From Chitinophagaceae bacterium (GTDB lineage: Bacteria > Bacteroidota > Bacteroidia > Chitinophagales > Chitinophagaceae), in assembly GCA_016708765.1 (NCBI GenBank), contig JADJFD010000003.1:186001-250000 (forward strand): a stretch of DNA of 64,000 nt. The letters are read 5' to 3'. Position numbers and translations under genes: made by a program. The notes beneath the pieces are model-generated. The model was not told where the DNA came from and made no database searches. It saw nothing but the letters and a program-made list of their open reading frames with translations. The number at the start of each line of letters is the position of its first letter. The first letter of the stretch is position 1. Of the stretch, positions 45,581-54,324 are shown piece after piece.

Positions 45581-48003
45581 TTCCTGATTTCGGCCAGTAA
45601 TTCTTTTTCCAGTGAAGACATGATCTTATTCATCCAGCCGTCAATTTCTTTATCGGTTAGTGTTTTTTCTTCATCCAGAAAAGTAAAGTTTACGGCGATT
45701 GATTTTTTATTGGTTCCCAGCTTTTCACTTTCAAAAATGTCAAACAGTTTTATGTCTTGTAATTTGTTCAGTTTTACTTTCTCCACTGTTTTTTGCACTT
45801 CATCCCAAATTAAGTCTTTAGGAACAATCATTGCCAAATCTCTTTGCACAGCCGGATATTTCGGAATTTCTTTCACCTTGTTTTTTTGGCTAGTTGCTAA
45901 TTCTGAAATAACTGCCCAATTCAAACCTGCGAAATAAACCGGTTGCTTAATGCCGAATTTATCTAATATATTTTTCTTAACTGTTCCGGCACTGGCTATA
46001 ATTATATTGTTTAATTTAAATATAATATGATTGTCAAGTTTCGGCACTTCTATTGTTTCGATTGCATCTGCTTTTAGTCCAAATAATGTCAAAACTGCAT
46101 TTACAGCTCCTTTCAGATTATAGAAATCAGTAGCAACTGCTTTTTCCTTCCAACTATCTTCATTTTTATTGCCGGTAATAACGAGGCAAAGTTTTTCTGC
46201 TTCTACATATTTGCCAGCACCTTCGGTACTATATGCTTTTCCAAATTCAAATAATCTTAATGAGTTATTCTTATGATTCAGATTGTGAGCCACCACTTCC
46301 AGTGAGGTTTCAAATAATGAATTGCGAAGAATATTCAATTCTGCACTAAGACTGTTCATCATTGTTACCATGCTGCTCAGTTCTTCTTCAGAAAAATATG
46401 CTGCATTGGTAATGGAGTTGGTCATCATTTCATTGAATCCCTGGCCCACTAAATAATTAGCAGCTTTCTCTCGGAATATTTCTTTTTCGTATTGTTCATC
46501 AACTGCAGGTGTGATTGTAATAGAATCTGGGATTTCAATATTATCCAATCCATCAATTCTTACAATCTCTTCAACGAGATCAGCAGGTAAGCTGATATCG
46601 GGTTTATGATAAGGTACCGCTACTCTCAGTTCATCAATACCTTCTTTCAATTTTTCAAATCCAAGACTGTTAAGAATGTCCATCACTGCATCCGGATGAT
46701 AATTTTTGCCACTTAGTTTTTTTATGAAATGCCATTTTATGGCAACTTCTGTTTTTGGTTTAATTGTTGGATAATTATCTACAATTTCTGAAGCTATTTC
46801 GCCGCCGGCGATTTCAATAATCAACTTTGCGGCTCTTTTCAGCACATTTACAGTTGCCGAAATATCGGTTCCTTTTTCAAAACGACTCGCAGCATCGGTT
46901 CTTAGTCCGTGACTAAAAGAAGTTTTTCTAGTAATCACTGCATCAAAGAATGCACTCTCCAAAAAAATGTTTTTTGTCGTATCCGTTACTCCGCTATGCT
47001 GACCACCAAATACTCCGGCAATACACATACCTTCATTTGCATCACAGATCATCAGGTCCTCAGCACTTAATGTCCTTTTCTTTTCATCCAATGTGATGAA
47101 ACTGGTTCCTTCAGGTAAATTCTTTACAACAATTTTATTGCCGCCAATTTTATTGATATCAAATGCATGCAAAGGTTGCCCTGTTTCATGCTGAATGAAA
47201 TTGGTAATATCTACAATATTATTAATTGGCCTTAGGCCAATAGCTTTTAGTTTCTGTTGCAGCCATTTTGGTGATGGAGCAATAGTTACATTAGCAATAC
47301 TTACTCCGGAATAACGAGGACAAGCTTTTTCATTTTCCACTTTTACATCCAATGTCAAAGAAGTATTGTCAACTTTAAAGCTATTTCCGTTTGGCAGCTT
47401 AGGCTTTATGTCCTGCTTATCATGATGGCTCAAATAGGCACATACATCCCTTGCCACACCCCAATGGCTCATGGCATCCATGCGGTTGGGAGTAAGTCCA
47501 ATTTCATAAATCACATCATCATACGGCTGAAAATATTCATCAGCAGGCATTCCCACTTTAGCATCAGCTGGTAAAACCAGAATGCCGTCATGCGATGTTC
47601 CCATTCCAATTTCATCTTCGGCGCATATCATTCCATGGCTTTCTACACTTCTGATTTTAGCAATCTTCATCGTTAATGGATCGCCGATAGAAGGATAAAT
47701 AGTTGTGCCAACAGTAGCCACCACCACTTTCTGGCCTGCGGCAACATTTGGTGCTCCACAAACAATCTGTAAAGGCTCGCCATTGCCAACTGAAACTTTT
47801 GTCAAGGTTAGTTTATCTGCATTAGGATGTTTTTCTGTACTCAGCACTTCGCCGATTACTAATCCTTGTAATCCACCTTTTACTTCTTCGTAATTGGTCA
47901 TGCTTTCTACTTCCAATCCAATGGAAGTAAGGATGCGGCTCAGCCTTTCCGGTTCAACGGTAACAGGCAAATATTCACTCAGCCATTTATAGGAAATCGT
48001 CAT
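45577..48003 (-). CDS. pheT: Phenylalanyl-tRNA synthetase beta subunit
   Basis: Beta chain of the heterotetrameric PheRS, 808 residues. Domains in order: N-terminal with the tRNA-binding EMAP fold (GLVIGEVLSTEKHPNADKL), B3/4 editing domain, B5 domain, the synthetase-like core and the C-terminal FDX-ACB anticodon-binding domain (YPAVQRDLAMIVP). pheS is not adjacent. Start ATG 48003, with a -7 box only four bases before it. The downstream coiled-coil gene overlaps its stop. Confidence 0.97.
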   Translation of the reverse strand: MTISYKWLSEYLPVTVEPERLSRILTSIGLEVESMTNYEEVKGGLQGLVIGEVLSTEKHPNADKLTLTKVSVGNGEPLQIVCGAPNVAAGQKVVVATVGTTIYPSIGDPLTMKIAKIRSVESHGMICAEDEIGMGTSHDGILVLPADAKVGMPADEYFQPYDDVIYEIGLTPNRMDAMSHWGVARDVCAYLSHHDKQDIKPKLPNGNSFKVDNTSLTLDVKVENEKACPRYSGVSIANVTIAPSPKWLQQKLKAIGLRPINNIVDITNFIQHETGQPLHAFDINKIGGNKIVVKNLPEGTSFITLDEKKRTLSAEDLMICDANEGMCIAGVFGGQHSGVTDTTKNIFLESAFFDAVITRKTSFSHGLRTDAASRFEKGTDISATVNVLKRAAKLIIEIAGGEIASEIVDNYPTIKPKTEVAIKWHFIKKLSGKNYHPDAVMDILNSLGFEKLKEGIDELRVAVPYHKPDISLPADLVEEIVRIDGLDNIEIPDSITITPAVDEQYEKEIFREKAANYLVGQGFNEMMTNSITNAAYFSEEELSSMVTMMNSLSAELNILRNSLFETSLEVVAHNLNHKNNSLRLFEFGKAYSTEGAGKYVEAEKLCLVITGNKNEDSWKEKAVATDFYNLKGAVNAVLTLFGLKADAIETIEVPKLDNHIIFKLNNIIIASAGTVKKNILDKFGIKQPVYFAGLNWAVISELATSQKNKVKEIPKYPAVQRDLAMIVPKDLIWDEVQKTVEKVKLNKLQDIKLFDIFESEKLGTNKKSIAVNFTFLDEEKTLTDKEIDGWMNKIMSSLEKELLAEIRK

Positions 48004-48007
48004 GCCG

Positions 48008-48015
48008 CAAAGATA
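48008..48015 (-). promoter_or_regulatory. -7 promoter box directly at pheT start
   Basis: TATCTTTG on the minus strand ends four bases before the pheT ATG, suggesting a leaderless or near-leaderless transcript. No -33 TTTG at standard spacing. Confidence 0.4.
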
Positions 48016-48036
48016 AGGAGAGAGGCCTCTCGGCTA

Positions 48037-49113
48037 TCAGATCCTGTAACATACAGCGTTAATATTCATTCCAGAACCTACCGATGCAAAAAGCACAATA
48101 TCGCCTTTGTCAAAAGCATGTTCTTCAAATTTCCCCTTTTTTACCTGGTCAAATAAGGTGGGAATAGTGGCTACAGAGCTGTTGCCATATTTATGTATGT
48201 TCATCGGCATTATGTGTTCAGGCAAATCTTTTACTCCATACAATTTGAAAAGACGTTTGATGATTCCTTCATCCATTTTTTCATTTGCCTGGTGGATAAA
48301 AATTTTCTTCACTTCCTGGATGGAAATATTTGCTTTGTCTAGGCAATCTTTCATGGCAGCTGGAACATGCTGCATGGCATATTCATACACTTTTCTGCCT
48401 TTCATTTTTATATAGCGAATCTTATCGTCGGCATTTGGGAAATTACTTTTTCCCAGAAACAAATAAAAGGCTTCGTCTACGCAATGGCTTTGTACAGTCC
48501 AGGAAAGTATGCCACTGGTTGTGTCTTCTGCTGGAACTGCTTCTAACACTGAAGCTCCAGCACCATCAGAAAAGATCATACTGTCCCGATCGTACATATC
48601 TATTACACGGCTCAGCGTTTCAGTGCCAATTACTAATGCTTTTTTAGCAACACCAGCTTTAATAAATGAATCGGCTTGAATAACTCCTTGTAACCAGCCC
48701 GGGCAACCAAATAAAATATCATAAGCAACGCAGTTTGGATTTTTTATGCCCAAATCATGTTTTACTCTTGAGGCCAACGCAGGTAAAATATCTGTTTGAA
48801 TAGTATTCTTAGTTACATTACCAAAATTGTGTGCAAGAATAATCTGGTCCAGTTCTTCGGGGTCAATACCGCTTTCTTCAATGGCTAACCGGGCAGCAAT
48901 TGTTGCCATATCAGATGAATTCATATCATCATTGATATAGCGTCGTTCTTGAATGCCAGTAATGTCCCGGAATTTGTCAACTATTTCTTGTGGATGTGTT
49001 GAGATACGCTGATTCTCTTCTGTATAGAAATCCTGATTTATAAAATCATTGTTTGTTTTAATAAATTCAGGAACATAGCATCCCGTTCCCGTTATCACAG
49101 TGTTTACTTTCAT
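48037..49113 (-). CDS. 3-oxoacyl-ACP synthase III family protein (KAS III/FabH-like)
   Basis: Condensing enzyme of the thiolase fold, 358 residues, with the KAS III triad C137 (LFGCPGW), H274 (FIHQAN) and N311 (KYGNSS). It differs from ordinary FabH in length and in the N-terminal segment, and resembles the KAS III-like paralogues common in Bacteroidota. It may start fatty-acid synthesis with a special primer or act in a secondary lipid pathway. It lies divergent from fabI across a 512-bp region. Confidence 0.87.
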   Translation of the reverse strand: MKVNTVITGTGCYVPEFIKTNNDFINQDFYTEENQRISTHPQEIVDKFRDITGIQERRYINDDMNSSDMATIAARLAIEESGIDPEELDQIILAHNFGNVTKNTIQTDILPALASRVKHDLGIKNPNCVAYDILFGCPGWLQGVIQADSFIKAGVAKKALVIGTETLSRVIDMYDRDSMIFSDGAGASVLEAVPAEDTTSGILSWTVQSHCVDEAFYLFLGKSNFPNADDKIRYIKMKGRKVYEYAMQHVPAAMKDCLDKANISIQEVKKIFIHQANEKMDEGIIKRLFKLYGVKDLPEHIMPMNIHKYGNSSVATIPTLFDQVKKGKFEEHAFDKGDIVLFASVGSGMNINAVCYRI

Positions 49114-49153
49114 GTGTATCTCTTAGTTATAAAAATTTGAACCATGTTATTCG

Positions 49154-49200
49154 CCATAAAATTTTCATTGCTAGAGTTATATAACACAAAAATTTTATGG
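49154..49200. repeat. 12-bp perfect inverted repeat upstream of KAS III
   Basis: CCATAAAATTTT and AAAATTTTATGG separated by 23 bp, starting 41 bp upstream of the KAS III ATG. AT-rich and without a T-run, so more operator-like or hairpin-like than a terminator. Confidence 0.6.
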
Positions 49201-49421
49201 CTCATTTTATGTATTTCGATTTTATTGAAAATCCTAAGGATGGCTGGTGCATTAAAGGTACTTGAACTGCTTAAATTTATGGTAGGGTCAGCGTAATATT
49301 TTATAAATAAATTGTATCGCTTGTTTACCTATTTCAGATGAAACTTAAAGCAGTTAAGTTTTTACTGCTAAATGGTTTGATGATTCCTTTGTAAAAGTTA
49401 TACAAATATCTGGAGCAAAAA

Positions 49422-49541
49422 ATGCGGCCCAGAGAGTCATTCGGAAACTTTTTTATATTGATGATAACGATGTTATCATTGATATTTATTTCTTCGTTTT
49501 GGATTGTTTTTATAATCAGGCTGTTGTTCCCAGTAGCTTAG
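49422..49541 (+). CDS. Possible 39-residue single-helix membrane peptide
   Basis: ATG 49422 to TAG 49541. It encodes a basic start (MRPRESFGN) and one long hydrophobic helix of about 25 residues ending IIRLLFPVA. GGAG lies seven bases before the ATG. It overlaps the palindrome at 49461-49479, so the reading frame could be fortuitous. No homologue is recognised. Confidence 0.3.
   Translation: MRPRESFGNFFILMITMLSLIFISSFWIVFIIRLLFPVA
49461..49479. promoter_or_regulatory. 19-bp palindrome upstream of fabI, candidate operator
   Basis: ATGATAAC GAT GTTATCAT, 8-bp arms around GAT, with further symmetry (TAT/ATA) beyond two mismatches. It lies 147 bp upstream of fabI and could be a repressor site for the divergent fatty-acid genes. 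Confidence 0.4.
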
Positions 49542-49625
49542 AAATACAACTTGGCAAACCAGCAGGCTGTTTTGCTTCATTGTACAAAGTATCTCCTTAT
49601 TTTTACCGCAACAAAATCAATTGCT

Positions 49626-50453
49626 ATGGCTTATAACTTATTAAAAGGAAAAAGAGGAATTATTACCGGTGCTTTGGATGAGAATTCCATTGCCTGGAAA
49701 GTGGCAGAAAAAGCACATGAAGAAGGCGCCACATTTGTATTAACAAATGCCCCCATTGCTATGCGGATGGGTGAAATCAATAAGTTGGCAGAAAAAACAG
49801 GATCGGAAATTATTCCGGCTGATGCAACAAGTGTAGAAGAACTGACTACTTTATTTACAAAATCGCAGGAAGTATTGGGTGGTAAAATTGACTTTGTTTT
49901 GCACTCGATTGGAATGAGTGTAAACATTCGTAAAAAGATTCCATACACCGAATCGAATTACGATTACTTCATGAAAGGGATTGATGTTTCTGCCATGTCT
50001 TTACATAAAATGCTGGCGGTGGCTAAAAAAATGGATGCTATCAATGAATGGGGAAGTGTAGTAGCACTAACTTATATGGCTGCTCAACGTACTTATCCAT
50101 TCTATACAGATATGGCAGACATAAAAGCAATGTTGGAATCTATTGCCCGGAGCTTTGGATACCATTATGGAGTGGATAAGAAAGTTAGGATTAATACTGT
50201 TTCCCAATCACCAACAAAAACAACTGCTGGAACTGGCATAAAAGGGTTTGGGGATTTCTTTGATTATGCACAGGCAATTGCTCCGCTAGGAAATGCTTCT
50301 GCAGAAGACTGTGCTAATTATTGTATTACATTATTTAGTGATTTGACCAGAATGGTAACGATGCAGAACCTGTTCCATGATGGTGGTTATTCAACTACTG
50401 GCGTAAGTAATGATGTGATGCAAAGATTAGGAGTTGACCCCCAAACTTCCTAA
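49626..50453 (+). CDS. fabI: Enoyl-ACP reductase
   Basis: NAD(P)H-dependent enoyl-ACP reductase of the SDR type, last step of each fatty-acid elongation round. From ATG 49626 it is 275 residues; an earlier in-frame codon would add 25 non-conserved residues. The cofactor region starts LLKGKRGIITGALDENSIAW, and the active-site Tyr and Lys are seven residues apart in FYTDMADIK. It is the divergent Bacteroidota form (TYMAAQRTYPFY). Its last residues DPQTS and the stop come from a palindromic repeat. Confidence 0.93.
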   Translation: MAYNLLKGKRGIITGALDENSIAWKVAEKAHEEGATFVLTNAPIAMRMGEINKLAEKTGSEIIPADATSVEELTTLFTKSQEVLGGKIDFVLHSIGMSVNIRKKIPYTESNYDYFMKGIDVSAMSLHKMLAVAKKMDAINEWGSVVALTYMAAQRTYPFYTDMADIKAMLESIARSFGYHYGVDKKVRINTVSQSPTKTTAGTGIKGFGDFFDYAQAIAPLGNASAEDCANYCITLFSDLTRMVTMQNLFHDGGYSTTGVSNDVMQRLGVDPQTS

Positions 50454-50562
50454 AGGGGGCTTAAGTTTCCTTATTTCAAAAATGATTGTAAAATAAAATG
50501 CCTCCGACTTGGAGGCATTTTATTTAATAGGTTATTTACTCCCCTTTAGGGGTTGGGGGTTT
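50438..50562. repeat. Inverted pair of GC-rich palindromic repeats around a terminator
   Basis: Left copy 50438-50460 (CCCCC...CCTAAAGGGGG) and right copy 50541-50562 (CCCCTTTAGGGGTTGGGGG) are inverted relative to each other. The fabI stop TAA (50451-50453) is inside the left copy and the DUF2795 stop (50561-50563) touches the right copy. Same family as 1186-1319. Confidence 0.75.
50491..50525. terminator. Bidirectional terminator between fabI and the DUF2795 gene
   Basis: Perfect 15-bp stem AAATAAAATGCCTCC/GGAGGCATTTTATTT with a GACTT loop; T-rich on both strands, between convergent genes. Confidence 0.9.
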
Positions 50563-50782
50563 AATATTCATCTTCGTTAAAGAGGAAATCTTCATGAGTA
50601 GGATAATCTGGCCAGATGTCCTCGATGGTTTCATACACATCGCCTTCATCTTCCAACTCCTGTAAATTTTCTACTACCTCAATTGGTGCACCAGAGCGGA
50701 TTGAGTAATCAATCAACTCATCTTTGGTGGCAGGCCATGGAGCATCTTCTAGGTACGAGGCTAATTCTAAAGTCCAAAACAT
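50561..50782 (-). CDS. DUF2795 family protein
   Basis: 73-residue acidic protein (MFWTLELASYLEDAPWPATKDELIDYSIR at the start; many Asp/Glu and aromatic residues). The pattern AxYLEDxxWPATKxELIxYAxxxGAPxxVxxxLxxL is the DUF2795 signature; function is unknown. It has its own promoter and is conserved in this phylum. Its stop codon abuts a palindromic repeat. Confidence 0.85.
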   Translation of the reverse strand: MFWTLELASYLEDAPWPATKDELIDYSIRSGAPIEVVENLQELEDEGDVYETIEDIWPDYPTHEDFLFNEDEY

Positions 50783-50853
50783 CTTCTCAGGGTTTTAATT
50801 TTTGAATAAGGTTTTTGCTTTTTTGCAATATTTAGGATACCCCTAATTTTCCG

Positions 50854-50884
50854 CAAATGTAACAGTATTAAAGTATTTTCCAAA
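50854..50884 (-). promoter_or_regulatory. Full -33/-7 promoter of the DUF2795 gene
   Basis: On the minus strand TTTG (50881-50884), a 19-bp spacer and TACATTTG (50854-50861), an exact match to the Bacteroidota consensus, 71 bp upstream of the gene. Confidence 0.65.
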
Positions 50885-51047
50885 TCCAAAGTTTTTAACG
50901 GGGTTTTTGACCATTTTTCTGTTTAACGAGAAGTCTCAGGGTTTTGTTTTGAAAGACTACCTTTTTATGAAAAGTTTCAACTCGATTTGTATAGTTTCGG
51001 GCTGAAAATCGCTGACCGATTGATTAAATAATTGAATAATTAGCTGC

Positions 51048-51698
51048 ATGATATCTGGAAAAAATATTTTTAAACGTTACGGAAAGGTGGAAGTACTGAA
51101 AGGTGTTGATCTGGAAATTAATAAAGGAGAAGTAGTTTCCATTGTTGGTCCTTCCGGCTCTGGAAAAAGTACGTTGCTGCATATTGTGGGTACGTTGGAT
51201 AGTGCAGACATGGGCGAAGTGAAAATGAATAATGTGTTGATTAATTCTCTCAGCGGTGTTAAATTATCTGCGTTTAGAAATAAACATATAGGTTTTGTTT
51301 TTCAATTTCATCATCTGTTGCCGGAGTTTTCTGCTTTGGAAAACGTTTGCATTCCCGGATGGATTGCAGGTAAAAAGAAAGCTGAAGTGAAAGTTGAAGC
51401 AGAGAGATTATTAAATATGCTTGGTTTGGTTGAACGAATGGAAAACAAGCCGAATCAGTTGTCGGGAGGCGAGCAACAAAGAGTAGCAGTGGCAAGAGCC
51501 TTAATCAATAAGCCAGATATTATTTTTGCAGATGAGCCGACAGGTAATCTTGATTCTGCCAATGCAAAGGAGTTGCACAAATTATTCTTTGAGTTAAGAG
51601 AAAAATTTAATCAGACCTTTTTAATTGTCACACATAATGAGGAACTGGCACAACTGAGTGACCGGGTTCTACATATGAAAGACGGGAAAATTGTTTAA
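51048..51698 (+). CDS. Lipoprotein-releasing system ATPase LolD-like
   Basis: ABC ATPase of the LolD/MacB type, 216 residues. Walker A GPSGSGKST, Q-loop FVFQFHHLLPEF, signature LSGGEQQR and Walker B IIFADEPTGNLD are intact. LLPEFSALENV is the form usual in LolD. It is a monocistronic gene; the LolC/E-like permease of this window lies at its far left end. A second related ATPase is at 53313-54020, so the pairing is not certain. Confidence 0.88.
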   Translation: MISGKNIFKRYGKVEVLKGVDLEINKGEVVSIVGPSGSGKSTLLHIVGTLDSADMGEVKMNNVLINSLSGVKLSAFRNKHIGFVFQFHHLLPEFSALENVCIPGWIAGKKKAEVKVEAERLLNMLGLVERMENKPNQLSGGEQQRVAVARALINKPDIIFADEPTGNLDSANAKELHKLFFELREKFNQTFLIVTHNEELAQLSDRVLHMKDGKIV

Positions 51699-51704
51699 CC
51701 CATT

Positions 51705-52583
51705 TTATGGATAAGCAGTGAACCATGCCTTCATTTCATCCATTGTATTAGCAGTTTTTGTTCCATCTGTCCACCAGTCGTGAAAGGTAAATGGGTATAT
51801 AATTATTTTTCTTCCCACACCTAATGTTCCAAGTTTTGCATACATGCCATTGCTTTGGTCTGTATATACTACAGGATCCCATTCTCCATGAAAGAAAATA
51901 GTTGGAGGTGCAGTAGCGGTGGCCTGAAAATAAGGACTACAATCCTGATATCGTTGTGTAGCTGCAGGAGTTGAAGGAAACAATGGAACTCCGAGAAAAG
52001 GTTCTAAAATTTGATTGTAGATATTAAAATTATAGTAAGACATGCTGAATAGATTGGCAGGACCTGCTAGTGAACCTACAGCTTTTACTTTGCCCGACGA
52101 GTTTCTTGTATAAGCATAGCTCATAGCTAAATGCCCCCCAGCACTATGCCCTGTTATATATAATTTTTGTCCATTGTATGTATGGGTAGATGCAAGTCTC
52201 AATACATTCTGAACTGCACTGTCCACATCGTCTAACTGCATTTTATAATTATCGGGTTGGTTTAGAGTAAGTCGGTAGTTAATATTGGCAACTGCATAAC
52301 CTCTTTGTTTTAATCCATTCAATAACCAGGTCAATTCATTTTTATCACCAGTAGCCCAACCACCGCCATGTACTACAACGACTAATTGTGTGTTCGCAGT
52401 ATTTCTATTTGCAGGAAGTCCAAGATCAAACTTTTGGCTGTTATTGGCGCCATAGGGAATGTCTTTTATAGTTGTATCTCTTAATACAATTGGTCCGGGA
52501 GGTGGCGGGTCAATAGGTTCAGGCTCACAACCAATTAAAGACAATGCAAAAAAAGAGATAAGTAAAAAGCTGAAAAATTTCAT
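51705..52583 (-). CDS. Alpha/beta hydrolase lipoprotein (carboxylesterase, BD-FAE-like)
   Basis: Exported esterase of 292 residues with a lipoprotein signal (lipobox LIGC). Hydrolase motifs: oxyanion-hole HGGGW, nucleophile elbow GHSAGG, an Asp in HGEWDPV and a terminal His in FHDWW. The early RDTTIKDIPYG region matches secreted esterases of this fold. It is convergent with lolD, with a six-base gap. Substrate is unknown; small acyl esters are possible. Confidence 0.88.
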   Translation of the reverse strand: MKFFSFLLISFFALSLIGCEPEPIDPPPPGPIVLRDTTIKDIPYGANNSQKFDLGLPANRNTANTQLVVVVHGGGWATGDKNELTWLLNGLKQRGYAVANINYRLTLNQPDNYKMQLDDVDSAVQNVLRLASTHTYNGQKLYITGHSAGGHLAMSYAYTRNSSGKVKAVGSLAGPANLFSMSYYNFNIYNQILEPFLGVPLFPSTPAATQRYQDCSPYFQATATAPPTIFFHGEWDPVVYTDQSNGMYAKLGTLGVGRKIIIYPFTFHDWWTDGTKTANTMDEMKAWFTAYP

Positions 52584-52700
52584 GCAAAAATTTAAAAGTA
52601 CAGAAATAATGAATCGTTGAAATGACGTTTAAGCAGAGAGGTAGTCGCCTAGGTTCAAAATTGTTTGGTAAAATAAGATAATTAAATGAGTATTAAAAAT

Positions 52701-53261
52701 TTAAACTCTCGGTCTCCAAGGTATTTCTTTCACTTTCAGGCTTTTACCAATAAATCTTGCTAATACAAAAAGATAATCGCTTAACCGGTTCAGGTATTTT
52801 ATTACTAACGGATCTACAAACATTTTCTGTTGTTCCAATGCAACAATTAACCTTTCGGCCCTGCGACAAACACAACGGGCAATATGTGTAGATGAAACTA
52901 CTGGATGGCCTCCGGGGATGATGAATGTTTTCATCACCGGAAGTTTCTTATTCATTTTATCAATTTCTTTTTCCAAAAAAATAATATCCAATTCTACTAA
53001 ATCAGGGAGCTTCAGTTTGGGCTCCTTTTCTGGATCGCAGGCAAGCGATGAACCTATGGTAAAGAGCCGGTCTTGCACCTCCTGTAAGATTTGCTTTTCT
53101 TTTTTTATTTTGATCTGATCGCCAACAAGGCCAATCCATGAATTTAATTCATCAATGGTGCCATATGCTTCTATACGTATATGTGATTTTGGAACTTTTG
53201 TACCACCAATAAGAGAAGTTTTCCCCTTATCACCTGTCTTGGTATAGATTTTCATCGCCAT
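52701..53261 (-). CDS. Cob(I)yrinic acid a,c-diamide adenosyltransferase, PduO type
   Basis: Converts corrinoids to adenosylcobalamin using ATP. 186 residues with the PduO motifs: KIYTKTGDKGKTSLIGG (ATP-binding), IEAYGTIDELNSWIG, and RCVCRRAERLIVAL in the active-site helix. It starts at ATG 53261 or ATG 53255. No other cobalamin gene is adjacent. It would supply the coenzyme for the class II ribonucleotide reductase at 15941-19338. Confidence 0.93.
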   Translation of the reverse strand: MAMKIYTKTGDKGKTSLIGGTKVPKSHIRIEAYGTIDELNSWIGLVGDQIKIKKEKQILQEVQDRLFTIGSSLACDPEKEPKLKLPDLVELDIIFLEKEIDKMNKKLPVMKTFIIPGGHPVVSSTHIARCVCRRAERLIVALEQQKMFVDPLVIKYLNRLSDYLFVLARFIGKSLKVKEIPWRPRV

Positions 53262-53312
53262 TATCTTAATAAAATGTGTTTAGTTGGAAGAACACCCTAC
53301 TACATAAATTGT

Positions 53313-54020
53313 TTAAAATCCTTCTGAAACAGAGTGCTTGTTTCTTTTATCGCTTTCAATATTTCCATCCAGCAACCGAATTACTCTGTGTGCATGATTA
53401 GCAATATCTTCTTCATGTGTAACAAGAATAACTGTATTGCCTCTGCTATGAATATCTTCAAATATGTCCATGATCTCATGGGATGTAACTGAATCTAGAT
53501 TACCTGTTGGCTCATCTGCCAGAATAATTGATGGATCATTCACCAATGCTCTTGCAATAGCAACTCTTTGGCATTGGCCGCCGGATAATTCATTTGGTTT
53601 ATGATGTGATCTATCAGTAAGGCTTACCATATCCAGTACATGTAATGCCTTTTCATTACGAAGTTTCCTGCTCATGCCTGCATATACTAATGGCAACGCT
53701 ACGTTTTCTAATGCTGTAAGCCTTGGTAATAAATTGAATTGCTGAAATACAAAACCAATCTCCGTATTTCTTACTTCTGCCAGTGAGTTATCATCCATCT
53801 GGCTTACATCTTTTTCATTTAAGATATATTTTCCACCAGTTGGTGTATCAAGACAGCCGATAATATTCATCAATGTGCTTTTGCCAGAACCAGATGGTCC
53901 CATCAAAGCCACATATTCGTTTTTAAAAACATCCAGTGAAAGACCTTTCAGCACCTTCAACTCCTGCTTACCCATGAAATAACTCTTCTGAATATTTTCC
54001 AAATGAATAATTCCTGCCAT
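53313..54020 (-). CDS. ABC transporter ATP-binding protein (MacB/LolD-like)
   Basis: 235-residue ATPase with Walker A GPSGSGKST, Q-loop FVFQQFNLLPRLTALENV, signature LSGGQCQR and Walker B IILADEPTGNLD. The DVSQMDDNSLAEVRNTEIGFVFQ segment is typical of MacB-type ATPases. The cognate permease is not adjacent, since the next gene upstream is gatC. It starts one base after the gatC stop, so the two are probably co-transcribed. Confidence 0.9.
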   Translation of the reverse strand: MAGIIHLENIQKSYFMGKQELKVLKGLSLDVFKNEYVALMGPSGSGKSTLMNIIGCLDTPTGGKYILNEKDVSQMDDNSLAEVRNTEIGFVFQQFNLLPRLTALENVALPLVYAGMSRKLRNEKALHVLDMVSLTDRSHHKPNELSGGQCQRVAIARALVNDPSIILADEPTGNLDSVTSHEIMDIFEDIHSRGNTVILVTHEEDIANHAHRVIRLLDGNIESDKRNKHSVSEGF

Positions 54021-54021
54021 A

Positions 54022-54312
54022 TTATTTCTTTATCACTTTAGGCACTTTAAAAAATTGCTCATCATGAAGCGGTGCATTTTGTAAGGCTTGTAAACGGCTT
54101 ACCGAACCTTTTACCACATCATCCCGCAATATATTTACTTCGTCACTCATGTGAAGGAGCGGTTCAACATTGTCCAAATCTAATTCATTGAGTTTTTCAA
54201 CAAAAGCGATCATCCGTTGCAAATCATTTTTGATTTCAGCCTTTTCTTTTTCATTAAACTGTAATCGGGAAAGATGAGCCAGTTTTTCTACCATTGCATC
54301 GTTCACTTCCAT
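54022..54312 (-). CDS. gatC: Asp-tRNA(Asn)/Glu-tRNA(Gln) amidotransferase subunit C
   Basis: Small stabilising subunit of GatCAB, 96 residues, with the family features VEKLAHLSRLQFNEKEKAEI and the C-terminal PLLHMSDEVNILRDD region. It is separated from gatA by 14 kb. The start is ATG 54312, with a -7 box four bases before it. Divergent from trpS across an inverted heptamer array. Confidence 0.92.
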   Translation of the reverse strand: MEVNDAMVEKLAHLSRLQFNEKEKAEIKNDLQRMIAFVEKLNELDLDNVEPLLHMSDEVNILRDDVVKGSVSRLQALQNAPLHDEQFFKVPKVIKK

Positions 54313-54316
54313 TGGG

Positions 54317-54324
54317 CAAAGATA
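54317..54324 (-). promoter_or_regulatory. -7 promoter box directly at gatC start
   Basis: TATCTTTG on the minus strand ends four bases before the gatC ATG; expected initiation falls at the start codon. The -33 element is not visible, since the region upstream is the heptamer array. Confidence 0.4.

Larger units (their letters stand above)
49114..49625. other. 512-bp intergenic region between KAS III and fabI
   Basis: AT-rich divergent promoter region. It contains a perfect 12-bp inverted repeat (49154-49165 with 49189-49200), a possible 39-residue membrane peptide (49422-49541) and a 19-bp perfect palindrome (49461-49479). A TATTTTTA box near 49598 may be the fabI -7 element. Otherwise nothing coding is supported. 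Confidence 0.55.

Noticed and set aside
49551..49625. 25-residue N-terminal extension of FabI
   Set aside because: Non-conserved; the ATG at 49626 gives the canonical start of the enzyme.
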